The notes under the pieces: model-generated | What the model was told of the DNA's origin: nothing | The model's database searches: none | The model's input: only the letters and a program-made list of their open reading frames with translations | NCBI GenBank assembly: GCA_963978895.1 | Contig: OZ022238.1 | Coordinates: forward strand, 36,419,270-36,483,269 | DNA from: Erpobdella octoculata | Taxonomy: Eukaryota > Annelida > Clitellata > Hirudinida > Erpobdellidae | Direction of reading: 5' to 3' | DNA length: 64,000 nt | Made by a program: the position numbers and the translations under genes | Shown: positions 36,301 through 48,062 of the stretch, one piece after another | Layout: the number at the start of each line of letters is the position of its first letter | Numbering within the stretch: position 1 is the stretch's first letter

Positions 36301-39300
36301 ATCACGTGATCAAAAAAGTTTAGAATAACATTAAATAATACATGAATGCAAAAATATTATTTAATGCAAATGCAAATTTAAGATTACAAACTATTTTCAT
36401 TGAATTTAATTTATTTTTTAAGAGAGAAACTAAACATTTTTTTCATTTTTCAATTTATCTTATTTTTTTACTTTTAATTAGCTTCATTAAACAGAGCAGT
36501 ATAACTAGACACAGCTTGAAATATATGTAGTCTTATAATAACACAAGATAATAATTGAAATATAAATATCTAAAAAAAAACAATACTATAATCTTTTTCA
36601 TGAAAAAGTATATGACATTGTTCTCTGTTAAAGCTCACAATTTGAAAATTTCTTGACAAATGCAATTCTAGAACATAAGAGACTAAACAAAAAATAAAAT
36701 TTTCAACTATAGCTTAATATTTGATCTGATTAGAAATAATAAATTTAAAAAAAATAACGTTTAAATCCATGCTTATATATAAATGTACTAAAAACTTAAA
36801 ACAATATTTAAGTGTGCATAATAAAATTTTTTGAACCGTTCAGAAAATAAAAGCGTTGGGCATTATCTATATAATATAAAAATGACTTTATGTATGTGTA
36901 TCCTTTATGCATTGCTACACCATTCATCCGATCATAATGAAATTTTCACACAACCTTGAGAGTCAATGGAAGAAGGTTTTTGTGACAAAAAATTAAATCG
37001 GTCACAAAATGAGTGGAGTGGGAGAGCGAGCGTAAATGGGAACTAGAGAATGAGCAAGAACGGGAAAGCAACCAACAAATAAATGAATAGAACAAACAAT
37101 GTGACTTCCTGACAAATTAATGCAGCAATGAACGTGCAAGATGATACCAAAATTTTGTTTTAAATTTGATCAATTAAATGTTTATTTTGCAGTTGAGAAG
37201 TAAAATAATAATTTATAACAAATTCAAGAATTTGTCTACAAAATCTTTTTGGTTGAAATTTGCAACTCAGGGATGATAACTTTATTTGAATCTAACTAAC
37301 AACTTTTTTATTTCACATCTCCTTCTGGAAACGGACTATTTGGAGATATTACGGTAAGGGTTCGGTGTTTCTTGAAAATTATTAGTTCTAGGAAAGCATT
37401 ACACACAAACAAATGTACACACAGTATATTACACATAAGCCTAACTAACATGTGTTCTCTCTCCTCTGCACAATTTTTCATAATTTTGAAAATCATCAGA
37501 TTGTTTATAGGCATCAAGTGGACGTGGGTTACTATCAAGGTCGTATGTCACACCAACACTTCTTGTCTTGGCCTCCTCCTCCAATATTAACTGCTCGTAA
37601 AATTTGTAGTTACCCTGGGCTCTTATATGGTCGGGTTCTAAAAAACAATCATCAAAATGCATAAAAACTTGTTCAAATCATATGAAAACAGAATACTAGT
37701 GCTACAAACCCAGAGCCAGCCACTCTTTAGTTAGGTTAAGTGCTCTTCTGACATTTCCTTGCTGCAAATTGAAAAATTATTCCTTAAAAATTGAAAAACT
37801 GGCTGAAATTTACAAAATACTGAAATGAAAAAAGTAATGAATCAAGTTGAGAATTAATTTTTTAAAATTTCTTTTTTGTCTGCTCAATGAGTCACTTCAC
37901 AAAAGATTAATTTTAGCATGCATTTATTTGGCTCTCTTTATTTGTGTCTTAAAAGCTTGTAGTTAACTTTTCATCAACTTTCCCACTAGCTCTGAATTTT
38001 TCAGCATTAATTTATTGGACTCAATAAATTAAAAATACTTTTAAAATTATATGAAAAATCAAAAATTAAAATTTGCTTACATTTTGAAATAAACAAGTAT
38101 AAAAATTTATTTAAATAGTAGTTTAAAAGTCAAAATACAAGGGTGAATAAAACTTTTTTAAATCCTTATTATTTCAGACTATTTTAATAAAAAAGCTTTT
38201 TCTTAGGATTTATGCCATTCTGGAAGCCATTACAAATGAAAAAAATGTATTTTTGTGACTGAAGCATTTTCAAAAACTGTTGTTACAAATAAATAAAAGA
38301 TAACTAGTTAAAAAATTGTAATTTTATATTAAATTTTTATTAATTTTAATTGCACATATTAAAGGATTTCCTTATAAACAACATTTCAAGTAAAACAATG
38401 GCCATCATTTAATAATTGTCCAAATGTTTAAGAACGCAATCATGCAGTACAGTTTAAGATAATCAGAAATTACTTAAATTTGAATAGAGCTATATTTTAA
38501 TATTAAACAAACGCATCAATGTATGAAAGTGCTGTACTCTTTTTAAGTTTTCTAATCTATCTTTGACGTGAAAAAAAATTATTTTTCCTAAATCTATAAA
38601 GCTTCCCATAGCTGTTTCCCATTGAAGGACTTTCCCAATCATATTTCTCTTATTATCTCCGAAGACCTGATGTAATTTTAAAAAGAATTCAGAACTCGCA
38701 ATAACTTAAAGTTTAAAGGCAAATACTAAAGAAATTAAATCTTTAATAGTTTGTTTTCAAAAAGTGAAAACATTATATTATTCAAAAGTATTACCAGAAA
38801 CTTCAAATTATGAAATAGAAGAGGTAGATTAGAATAAAAAGACCAGAAACCCAAAGTTTCCTGACTGAATACTCCATATAAATATAACTCAGTAATTTTA
38901 TACAAAATCTTCCATGCAGTGAACTACATGTAACCTTCCTGATTTAAAAAATTTACACTATCAATTTTTTTAAATAAAAAGCTATAAATTTTAATATTTC
39001 ATGTCTCAACCTCCTAATGGTTAGAATTTGTGTAAACAGATAAACAGATCTGCTTTCTCTATGATCAATAGTTGGTTACACCACAAAAACCTTCAGTAGA
39101 ATCTGCATAACTACAGAAAAACAGCTAACAAACATGCAATCAAAATCTATGCGTTATCTTATAAATTCTGAATGGGAAGATCATAACAATTAATTATATG
39201 CAATGATTTTAACAATGGGTCTTATGTCATATGCTTATGAAACAACAAATTACCAAATCAATAAACGCTAAATAAAAAGAACATATCAAAGTTGGAAACC

Positions 39301-40854
39301 ATGTAATAAGAGTAAGCTAAGTAGTCCAACACAGTAGGCTTGTCTACTGTTTTTTCTCGATTTATTTGAGATAGTCGAAGTGCTTCCTTCATCCAAATGA
39401 TAGTGTGATAATAGTCTGTTGATAGGTATGCAATGGAACCAAGTTTGAAACAGTCCTCAGCTGAATGAAAAAAAATGTATTGTTTTTTTTTCTAAATCCT
39501 TTCAAGCACAAATTGACTTTTTAACATAAATAATATAGTGTGGTTATTTGACTGTTGAGGTATGAAAGAAGATACCAGAAAGAGTAATATGCTGAGAATC
39601 AAGGACAGACATTAATTAAATAAAATCAAACATAAAATTATAATTACAAGATCAATGAAGATATGTTAGTGGATATTGATTTTGCAAAAGATTTAAAAGT
39701 CATTTTGATACAAAATTAACATTTGATTATGATAGCCTTAATAAAAAATCTTTTATATGTATGCAAAAGTCCTTGATAAGAAGGAAGATGGAGTATGCAT
39801 TGATTGTCTGGTTGCCATGAAGTGTGGAGTTGATAGAAACTTTAAAGAAAGCACACACACACAGACAAACAGAAATATTAATATTAAAGGACTTCAAACA
39901 GAAATATTAATATTAAAAGACTTCAAACTTTCTTACGGATGTTATAAAGAAAAATCCAAATTTTTCCTTAGATGGCTGCTGAAAAAAAGAGAAGAAAGAA
40001 TAACTTGAAACTACAAAAGAGACAGGCATGAAATAATATTTTGATTGTGTGTTATATATGTGAACACAGAGAGCATAAATGAGTTCCCAAGAAAGAAGTT
40101 CAAAGGTCCAAAAAATTCAAGACGAAAGAGTTGTGGCTTCAAATAGAGAGGAAAAAATATAGCAGCTTTTATCATTTTTGTTACTTTTATAATTTGAAAA
40201 ACTATAAAACCTGTCATTTGAACTGAATCCTGAATTCCCTGTAGGTCTCCTGCAGCAAGTTTACTTGAAGGAAGTGCATAAGTATCTTGCAATCTCAATA
40301 AGGCATTTGCTGCTCCTGTTAGATCTTCATCTGTTGGGAACTTAGATGTTTTGGCAGAAAGACTTAGTAAAAACTCTGTAAAAATACTAAATAAAATTAT
40401 TATTTTAAGATTTGCAAGAGTAAACTCCCAAAACATACCATTAAGAGAAGTAGATTTTATTTGATTTTCAAGAATCTCATTCCAGTCGTTTGTAAACCTC
40501 TTCACTAAAAGATATGCATTTATTGGATTGCTCAAATGTTGTTCTGGATCTTTCAGAGCATCAGCACTGTGTCTTTCAAAATCATCTGCAACCCTATAGT
40601 ATAAATAAAAAAGCTCATTACATATAAAACGGAATTTTGAGACATGTCATAAGTATACATGCAAAACAGAGAACAAACCTTTTCAAGTTTTGCAATCTAA
40701 TCTCCTCGTTGGCCACATATTTCCTCAATTCAAGAGCTACTTCATGTTCCACGTGTAAAACACTCTCCAAGTCGGCTATCGCAGAAAACAAGTCGCATGA
40801 GACAAAGAGCAACAACTCACAACAGAAAAAACTCAAAAGCAATTTAAAATCCAT
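33371..40854 (-). CDS. Prolyl 4-hydroxylase alpha subunit, 14 exons
   Basis: Complete gene: exons 40854-40679, 40593-40439, 40375-40211, 39460-39300, 37761-37710, 37637-37450, 36270-36100, 35699-35626, 35232-35133, 35009-34956, 34424-34362, 34287-34219, 33935-33839, 33441-33371. All have GT/AG borders and matching phases, giving 1596 nt and 531 aa (human P4HA1 is 534). Residues 1-20 are a signal peptide; the Met at 40854 is preferred to the one at 40887. Next come the N-terminal dimerisation region, the peptide-binding TPR region (AEDCFKLGSIAYLSTDYYHT), and the 2-oxoglutarate/Fe(II) oxygenase domain. Iron ligands H427 and D429 (EPHYDF) and H497 (RTRHAAC), and the 2-oxoglutarate lysine K507, are present. 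It hydroxylates collagen prolines in the ER in complex with protein disulfide isomerase. Introns hold a Helentron-like fragment, a hairpin MITE and a minisatellite; the 1.5 kb intron 4 shows nothing else. Confidence 0.95.
34735..34885. repeat. GC-rich CCCGACCGG-type repeat in P4HA intron 10
   Basis: Motifs such as GAGACCCGACCGGTGC and CAGCCGGACCCGTGC resemble the CGGCCCGG-rich part of the element at 46255-46570. Family unknown. Confidence 0.45.
35335..35590. repeat. Minisatellite in P4HA intron 8
   Basis: About seven units of TTACAGAACAATATAATA plus TTTATATGAAAAAA, with length variants. Confidence 0.9.
35928..36080. mobile_element. Hairpin MITE in P4HA intron 7
   Basis: Arms 35928-35986 and 36024-36080 are inverted copies (ACTTTTTAAAAACTAGTC and GACTAGTTTTTAAAAAGT; CTAGGGTGCT and AGCACCCTAG) around a 37-bp centre. 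The right arm lies about 15 bp from the exon 7 donor. Confidence 0.85.
36863..37090 (+). repeat. Helentron-like repeat fragment in P4HA intron 6
   Basis: Starts TATCTATATAATATAAAAAT, then the conserved block CTTTATGCATTGCTACACCA through GAGTCAATGG, then a GGGAACTAGAGAATGAGC unit. It stops before the GC-rich terminus. Confidence 0.75.
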
Positions 40855-40887
40855 TCTTAATAACTTAAGTCTCAAAATATATTGCAA

Positions 40888-41482
40888 CGGTCTTCTACTC
40901 TACATAAATAAATCTGGAAAAGTATCCACTCCTCGCGAGCAACCTAGAGGTTGTGTCACTCAACTCTTAGTCAGTCTTAGTCTTTTTGTCTTTCTAAACT
41001 AAAGAAATAATTAGATCAAACTTCTAGAATAACTTTTCTTTTGCAGCAAATGATGGTGACTACTGAAGCGTAACTCGTCCCTGACAACAATCACGTGCGC
41101 GAACGACTAAAAATATTCAATAAAATGCAATAAATACGTGCAAAGCTTATCACGAATTTACTAAATTTGGAAACATGAGGCAACGTGCAGTTGAGTGGGA
41201 CAGTTGTGATTTTGTTTTTTATCGGTACCAGCTGGTAAGCTGCAGTCGCTAGCTATGCCAGACTGCTGCCAGACTTGTAGAATTCCGTTGCCACGTCATT
41301 ATTTCTATTAATTTCTGGTGTGAATTTATTTTATCTGGTATCATGACAAGCTCTACCAGTTCGGAGATATTTCCATACATTGTCTTGAACAGTTTTTGCA
41401 ACATATATAGTTTCGGTTATCTTTTCCAGTGTGTATGGCGATATAGTGCCTACGTGCGCTTAGTCATTAAGACAAACAGCCA
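40888..41482. other. P4HA upstream region
   Basis: Upstream of the P4HA start codon; likely 5' UTR and promoter. No TATA box or exon could be defended. Confidence 0.4.
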
Positions 41483-41560
41483 GTGGCGGTTCCAGAGGGA
41501 GGCCATGGGGGCCCGGCTCCCTTAGACGTTTTCGCAAAAAACTTGAAGCTCAATTTTTCA
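41483..41560 (+). repeat. hAT-type terminal sequence
   Basis: CAGTGGCGGTTCCAGAGGG followed by a G/C-rich stretch: the common hAT/MITE terminus also at 22921, 61213 (inverted) and 63406. Confidence 0.6.
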
Positions 41561-41835
41561 CTTAACTTGCAAATTCAATCTATTTGTGTCGTAACCTAAA
41601 GCTTTATCTTTACTAAACACACCTCTTGACCATCCCTAGTTCTGGTATTTTGCAGATATTTAAAAATGTCGAGCCATCTTTAAGCCAATTCAGTACAAAA
41701 TAAATTTCAAATAATATCTAAAAAAAATTATACCTCCACCGGATCCAGCAAAAATAAAATAAAAATCAGACTTTCCTTTTTCTAAATAGGCTCAGACAAT
41801 GTAACATAATTTCCTATGTCTGTATTTATGTATTC

Positions 41836-41900
41836 AGGGCCAGATTAAGGCATGTTCAGGGTGTGCCTCAGCACAAGAAAGGCTGTATGATCCCACATAC
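41836..41900 (+). repeat. hAT-type terminus (CAGGGCCAGATTAAGG)
   Basis: CAGGGCCAGATTAAGG with following GTGTGCCTCAG resembles the CAGGACCGGATTAA end at 44691 and known hAT ends; it abuts the ACAT array. Confidence 0.55.
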
Positions 41901-41934
41901 ATGAGCAGTTCCCGGCGCCCTTATGTTAAATACA

Positions 41935-42672
41935 TACAAACGTATATGTGCGGACGTGCGTGCATGCATACGTGCATACGTGCATACGTGCATACATGCA
42001 TACATGCATACATACATACATACATACATACATACATACATACATACATACATACATACATACATACATACATACATACATACATACATACATACATACA
42101 TACATACATACATACATACATACATACATACATACATACATACATACATACATACATACATACATACATACATACATACATACATACATACATACATACA
42201 TACATACATACATACATACATACATACATACATACATACATACATACATACATACATACATACATACATACATACATACATACATACATACATACATACA
42301 TACATACATACATACATACATACATACATACATACATACATACATACATACATACATACATACATACATACATACATACATACATACATACATACATACA
42401 TACATACATACATACATACATACATACATACATACATACATACATACATACATACATACATACATACATACATACATACATACATACATACATACATACA
42501 TACATACATACATACATACATACATACATACATACATACATACATACATACATACATACATACATACATACATACATACATACATACATACATACATACA
42601 TACATACATACATACATACATACATACATACATACATACATACATACATACATACATACATACATACATACA

Positions 42673-42706
<34 letters not shown>

Positions 42707-42858
42707 ATACATACATACATACATACATACATACATACATACATACATACATTCATACATACATACATACATACAAACATACATACATATATAATACATA
42801 CATACATACTTACATACATACATACATACATACATATATACATACATACATACATACA
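41935..42858. repeat. (ACAT)n tetranucleotide array, about 0.9 kb
   Basis: CATACGTG variants at the left edge, about 690 bp of pure TACA units to 42702, then the array with TATAATACA interruptions. All long Tyr-Ile-His-Thr or Met-Tyr-Val-Cys frames are artefacts. Confidence 0.98.
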
Positions 42859-43428
42859 ACTTCTAGCTACTAGCTCGAGTTCAAATATAAAGTACTTTTT
42901 TGTTGAAAACGTGTGGGTTTGTACTTTTTTAATTCAGTGCATAGTCAGTCTGCTGTAATGCTGCCTGATATTTTTTCTGACGTTAAAACATCACTACCTT
43001 CAGTTTCATTACGTCGATGGTCATCGGGTTGCCTGCCGTTTACATTTAACTTTTATGCTGGGCTTGTAAATGTTCTTTAACTAGAACAAAATTTTCCAGA
43101 AAACTCCAAGCTGCTATGGGGACGCCCATTAATTATGTCAACAATTTTTAGGCAAATTGTTACACCCTCCTCCCCCTTGTCAACAATTGTCAAACTTTCA
43201 GTCACCCCCTAACAAAATTATGTCAAACAAATTTTACCCCCCGTCCTTAAAAAACAACAAAATAACCAGCAATATCTTATACGACTGGCTTTTATGCAGA
43301 AAATAGAATTGTACGTAGATATTAGAAGTTCTACAAATAAGTTTTTAATACAGTTTTTTAGTCTTGCGTAACTGATTTCAAATTGACTATCAACGTTGAA
43401 CTTCATGAACAAATTGAGAATTTATATT

Positions 43429-43689
43429 CTAGCTTCTAACATCTTCCCATGGGGAATTCAAATGTTCCTCAATTGTTATAATGGGTATAGTGGTTGATTG
43501 ATCAATTTCTTGTGGAATCGACACACACGACAAGCCAACATCATCTTCATCTAACCATTCTGCGCTTAACAACTCTCCATGAGCAATAATTGCCACCATT
43601 TCTCTGTCTTTTGGCAGCCACTCGCTTTGGTCGAATTTTTCCCGGTTGGGAAGCATGTGGTAATTGCCTAGCCCCAAGATCGCATTCAT
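43429..43689 (-). CDS. Small ORF inside the GGGGAC transposon
   Basis: 86 codons with a mixed soluble composition: NAILGLGNYHMLPNREKFDQ, then an acidic middle and EHLNSPWEDVRS end. No known domain recognised. Could be a fragment of an element protein or host-derived sequence carried by it. Confidence 0.3.
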   Translation of the reverse strand: MNAILGLGNYHMLPNREKFDQSEWLPKDREMVAIIAHGELLSAEWLDEDDVGLSCVSIPQEIDQSTTIPIITIEEHLNSPWEDVRS

Positions 43690-43974
43690 AAATAAAACGG
43701 ATGCTGTTGAACATTCTTCTTCAACATGACTTGTGAAGCAACATAGAAGTAAAAAATTACGCAGGTCCGTTTAAGCAACGACAACTGAATGGAAGGACAG
43801 TTACTAGATCATATTGAGGAATTTTGAATGCCTTTGCCGATCGAGGTAGCATGTTGTCAAACTTCAAAGACTGAATACAATAGTTTAAACGTGAATGATT
43901 TTACGGTTTTACTTTACAATTTTACGCCAATCAGTTTAATTTATTTATTTTACCGTTAAGTTTTAATTAGAAAT

Positions 43975-44021
43975 CAAAATACGACACAGTTTACGATTAT
44001 CGTAAACTGTGCCGTATTTTG
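43975..44021. repeat. Near-perfect palindrome
   Basis: CAAAATACGACACAGTTTAC and its inverse GTAAACTGTGCCGTATTTTG meet at CGATTATCG; arms of about 23 bp with one mismatch. Confidence 0.95.
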
Positions 44022-44223
44022 AATGTTTTTGGGGTAGGTAGATTCTAATTGACTGACTGGCATACAATGCATTTATTACTTTCCTATTTTTTGATTTCTT
44101 AACTCTTGCGAAAAATAAATTTTTGGCGTCAATTTATCTTGAACTCCCCCATGTCAACAATTGTCAAACTTCTTCAAACCCCCTCCTTCCCTTATTTCGT
44201 TGACATAATAAATGGATGTCCCC

Positions 44224-44335
44224 TATCGTGAAAAAAACAGATAACAGCAAAGACAAGCGAATGAATGAATGTTGGACAATATTTAACATTCATTTACTTG
44301 TGTTTGCTGTTTGTTATCTGTTTTTTTACGATAGC
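44224..44335. repeat. Foldback repeat adjoining the transposon
   Basis: Left arm ATCGTGAAAAAAACAGATAA continues through GAATGAATGTT; the right arm is its inverse, ending TCTGTTTTTTTACGAT. It starts directly at the right TIR. Confidence 0.8.
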
Positions 44336-44690
44336 AGCTTGCAGTTTCCTGGAAAATTTGCTATAGTTAAAGCACATTTGCAAACCCAGCATAAAAGTTA
44401 AATGCGTTTTTCCATTACCCATAAAAACTTACACCTGTGTGCCAAAATGACAGCCTTTTGAGTTAATTGCTCATCCATAGCAATATTCAGAACTGCTTCA
44501 GTCAGCAGTTATCAAAAATGCAGTAACTGTCTGAAAGAATTCTTACCAGTTTAGGGTTTTTAAGTCTTCTTCTATGCATAAAAATACTGGATATAAACAG
44601 ATCGGTAAATTATTTTGTCCATGAAACCTTCAACTCAAAACATATTGTTACGGTATTGACAATCGTATACGGGTTCTTCTGTAATGATTC

Positions 44691-45620
44691 CAGGACCGGA
44701 TTAACACATATGTAGGCCCTATGGCGCACTGAGAAAAGTGAGGCCCCTCATTATAAAATTTACAAACTATGACTTTAATGTTTCAACTCAAAGTCAAAGG
44801 AAATGTATCAATAATTACACAGTTGAAATTTTTCAACTATAAACTCTCAAATAAGTACAACAAAAACATAGACCTACAGATTACCGAATATACTGTATAC
44901 ATTATGATTTACAATGATCTTTTTCTACATTTAGCTGAACTGAATGCGTCAATAACTTTGGAAAATCCAACTCCTGAAGAACATCACTTTCAATGTTCAA
45001 GAGAGATAGGTTGTTTAGTCTCTCATGAGTCTGTGTTGACCTCAGAGCAGATTTGATGCGTTTGAGGTTGCTGAAAGATCGCTCACCGGCACAGTTCGTC
45101 ACAGGCAGTGTCAAGTAATGACCAAAAAGAATGTAGGTGTTCGGGAAGGCCTTACTGAAATCATTTTGCAGCATCAATTTCAGCATCTCGGGAGGTGAGC
45201 AGGAAGTAACCTTAAAATTCTTGAGCGGTGATCTCCACTGGAATCATTCATTCTGAATTTGGCCCAGACTCTCCAAATCTCTTGAGTAGAAATCTACCAC
45301 TCCATTGAGAGAAATTCGAGCTTTCTCATCAGTGTGCCGCGAGAACGAGAACAGCTTGTCCACTTTTGAGTAGGCTTTGATTCGCTTGTCCAGGCCGAGA
45401 AGGGAGTCAATAATCAACAGAAAAGTGGATATTCTGAATTCTTCAGAGCAAGACAAAGTGACACTTTCAACACTTAGGTCATCTGCTGCTTGTCGGATGT
45501 ACTTTTTCGTTTCTCAATAATGAACTGTAAAGTTCCAGATAGTTTCTTTCCTAGTTCAACAAACTCATCAAACCTTTTTTGAAGGAACTTCCTTATTAGT
45601 TTGCTACTGTCCGTATATGT
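44691..45620 (-). pseudogene. hAT transposase remnant, ZMYM1-like
   Basis: On minus, fragments read AADDLSVESVTLSCSEEFRI (about 45505-45440), then LGLDKRIKAYSKVDKLFSFS (45244-45456 frame). A second frame (45186-44902) holds the hAT dimerisation region: LPVTNCAGERSFSNLKRIKS, then LNNLSLLNIE. This corresponds to the C-terminal third of hAT proteins of the ZMYM1/DUF4371 kind. Frame breaks and stops make it inactive. The minus-strand 3' end at 44691 reads TTAATCCGGTCCTG, matching a hAT terminus. Confidence 0.75.
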
Positions 45621-45799
45621 CAAAATCTGCTATCGTTAATTTCACCAACTTTCTGATATCGTAGCGAGCTGAAATTTTGCACACAGTCCTAAGTCGGAAG
45701 ACAACAGCTTCTATTAAAATTTGAGCTCTATTTGATTTAATTATTATCTATTTGATTTATAATATTATCTTTCCTGTAAACGATCTTTGTTGTTTATTA

Positions 45800-46014
45800 T
45801 TATAACTAGGGCGATTAGATAAACAAGCAGCTGAGGAGAACGACTGCTCAAAAAGGCACAGACTAATCAGGTGCAACCGTATAAACACTATAATATGGTC
45901 AAAGTGCTGGACAATATTTAGTTTATTGTTTTTAAATTAATTAAATTATTATTTTTTAATTTAAATTGATTTATTATAAATTTTTTAGCCAATAAAATCT
46001 CACGCATCTCACGG
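45800..46014. repeat. Dispersed repeat B, uninterrupted copy
   Basis: Inverted relative to the split copy at 50240-50435 plus 52154-52171 plus 56366-56405. Shared motifs: GTGAGATTTTATTGGCT, CAGCACTTTGACC, CGGTTGC, CTGATTAGTCTGTGCC and TTTTTGAGCAGTCGTTCTC. Confidence 0.85.
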
Positions 46015-46179
46015 CTGTATTTACTCAATACATAATTACACAAGTTTCACTTTCGATAGTTGTTTTGCGTTTGGCTAATATATTATATAGTATAGAAAGC
46101 ATAGTATATAGCTTACCCCATAGGTTAATCATGGAGAATAGCGGCAGAAATTATTTTCGGCGTTTTTAATTATTTCTCT

Positions 46180-47605
46180 ACTAGCAGTGCCCGTAGCGGC
46201 TTCGCTCGCATGAAATTAGAGAGTTTGAACCGTGAATCCATAGTAGAGATCAATTTTTTAGGTCTCGGCTCGGCCCGTCGACAACTTAGCCCAGCCCGTT
46301 TTAAAAACCCAAACTCCTGGCCCGGCACAGCCCGTCTGAATTAGGCCCGGCCCATTCTTACAGGCTTAGAAGTTCTATATACTTGATGAAAAACTTCGGC
46401 CCATCCCACCTTGACTTCAGGTTTGGCCCGGCCCAACTGAAGACCCTAAAATCACTAAAATATCTATATACTTGGTGAAAAACCTCGGCCCGTTCCACTT
46501 TGATTTAAGGTTTGGCCTGGCCCGTGTGAAGACTCTAAAATAACGGCTTGGCCCGGCCGGTGATAAACTGAACTTAGCTACTTTTAACCGGCACAAAACT
46601 TCAAAATACTAATTTTTACATTTGTAGCACTTACAGTTTTTGAGTAGCAGTTATTTTGAAATCAAATACCCCTTTTTTCCACCCCACATTTATGTCCTGG
46701 AAACCAAATTTTTAAAAAAATGTTGAAACACTTATATCATAATTTTTTGAGTAAATACTAAATACTAATTTTGACATCTGTAGCATTCACAGTTTTTGAG
46801 TAGCAGTTACTTTAAAAACCAAAGAAACCTTTTTTCCACCCCACATTTGAGGTCCTGAAAACCAAAATTTCAAAAAATGGTGAAACACATATATCATTAT
46901 TTTAAGAGTAGAAACTAAATACTAATTTTTACTTTTGTAGCATTAACAGTTTTTGAGTAGAAGCTACTTTAAAAACCGAATAACCCAATTTTCCAACCCA
47001 CATTTGAGGTCCGGGAAACCAAATTTGTAAAAAATGGTGAAACACGTATATCTTTATTTTTAGAAAAGAAAATAAATAATAATTTTTACATCTGTGGTAT
47101 TTACTGTTTTTGAGTAGCAATTACTATAAAAGACAATTAGCCCTATTTTCCACCCCACATTTGAAGTCCTGGAAACCAAATTTTCAAAAAATGCTAAAAC
47201 ACGTATTTCATTATTGTTGGAGTAGAAACTATATACTAATTTTTACTCCTGTAGCATTAATAGTTTTTGAGTAGAAGCTACTTTAAAAACCAAATAACCC
47301 AATTTTCCAACCCACATTTGAGGTCCGGGAAACCGAATTTTCAAAAAATGGTGAAACACGTATCTTTTTATTTTTCAAAAAGAATCTATATACCAAATTT
47401 CAGAAAAAAATTTTAGAAAAAATTTTAGAAAAAAGTTTGTTTTCCAGTTTTTTCCCCTCAGGAGCAAAATTTTCAAAAATCCTTTCTTAGCGGATGTTTA
47501 CGCTATAAAAGTAATATAAGTTCCAAATTTCACGTTCCTAGGATGAGGCGTTTGAGCTCGGCGTTGATTATCAGTCAGGACATGTTCTTTTATATATATA
47601 GATTA
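46180..47605 (+). mobile_element. Helentron-like element with five internal 150-bp repeats
   Basis: Begins ACTAGCAGTGCCCGTAGCGG then CTTCGCTCGC, passes a CGGCCCGG-rich part (46255-46570) and about five tandem units of roughly 150 bp (46610-47370) built on CACATTTGAGGTCC, AAATTTTCAAAAAATGGTGA and GTAGCATTAACAGTTTTTGA. It ends GAGCTCGGCGTTGATTATCA ... TATATATATAGATTA. No ORF. Ends like these occur widely in invertebrate Helitron/Helentron-derived elements. Confidence 0.7.
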
Positions 47606-47904
47606 TAAAATTATTATAATTAGAAAGAAAAATAAATTAGCAATTGAAAGATCCAATTAATTTCTTAAAATTATAATTAAAAAAGTTAACACCAGAAAAG
47701 CGTCAGGTAGTAGAAAAACAATTATTTTCATACACAAAAAACTGACAAAAAGTGAAGTGAAACAAAATGTAAAAGAAATTATTTGTGCGTTTTTATAAAA
47801 TATTTTTAGAAAAGTTAATAACTTATTTAAGCGAATTTGAGTTCCGTAGTTTCAAACCAGGTGGCATTCTTTGCTGAAATTCTGTTTCTTTAATTGAAAA
47901 CGGT

Positions 47905-48052
47905 GTCACGACAAAACGTTCACAGACAAAATGTTCAACGACAAAATGTTCCCGACAAAACGTTCACGACACAACGTTCACGACAAAATGTTCACGACAA
48001 AATGAACACCGACAAAACGTTCACAGACAAAATGTTCACAGACAAAATGTTC
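47905..48052. repeat. 18-bp tandem repeats 5' of the MULE gene
   Basis: Roughly nine units of CGACAAAACGTTCACAGA / CGACAAAATGTTCAA. Probably the terminal or subterminal region of the MULE element. Confidence 0.85.
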
Positions 48053-48062
48053 AACGACAATT

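Larger units (their letters stand above)
43118..44223. mobile_element. Unclassified DNA transposon with GGGGAC TIRs
   Basis: Left end GGGGACGCCCATTAATTATG and the inverted right end GGGGACATCCATTTATTATG agree over most positions. Flanks share TAT (left GCTAT, right TATCG). The subterminal TGTCAACAATTGTCAAAC palindromic motif occurs near both ends (43179 and 44153). About 1.1 kb, mostly non-coding. An 86-codon minus frame lies at 43689-43429. GGGG-type TIRs with a short TA-rich duplication are known in ISL2EU/PIF-like groups; the class here is uncertain. Confidence 0.7.

Noticed and set aside
38580..38670. Possible extra P4HA exon (HQVFGDNKRNMIGKVLQWE on minus)
   Set aside because: Exons 4 and 5 join in phase and the family alignment needs no residues between them; splice sites are also weak.
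41868..42958. Several 268-336 codon Tyr-Ile-His-Thr or Met-Tyr-Val-Cys frames
   Set aside because: Translation of the (ACAT)n array.
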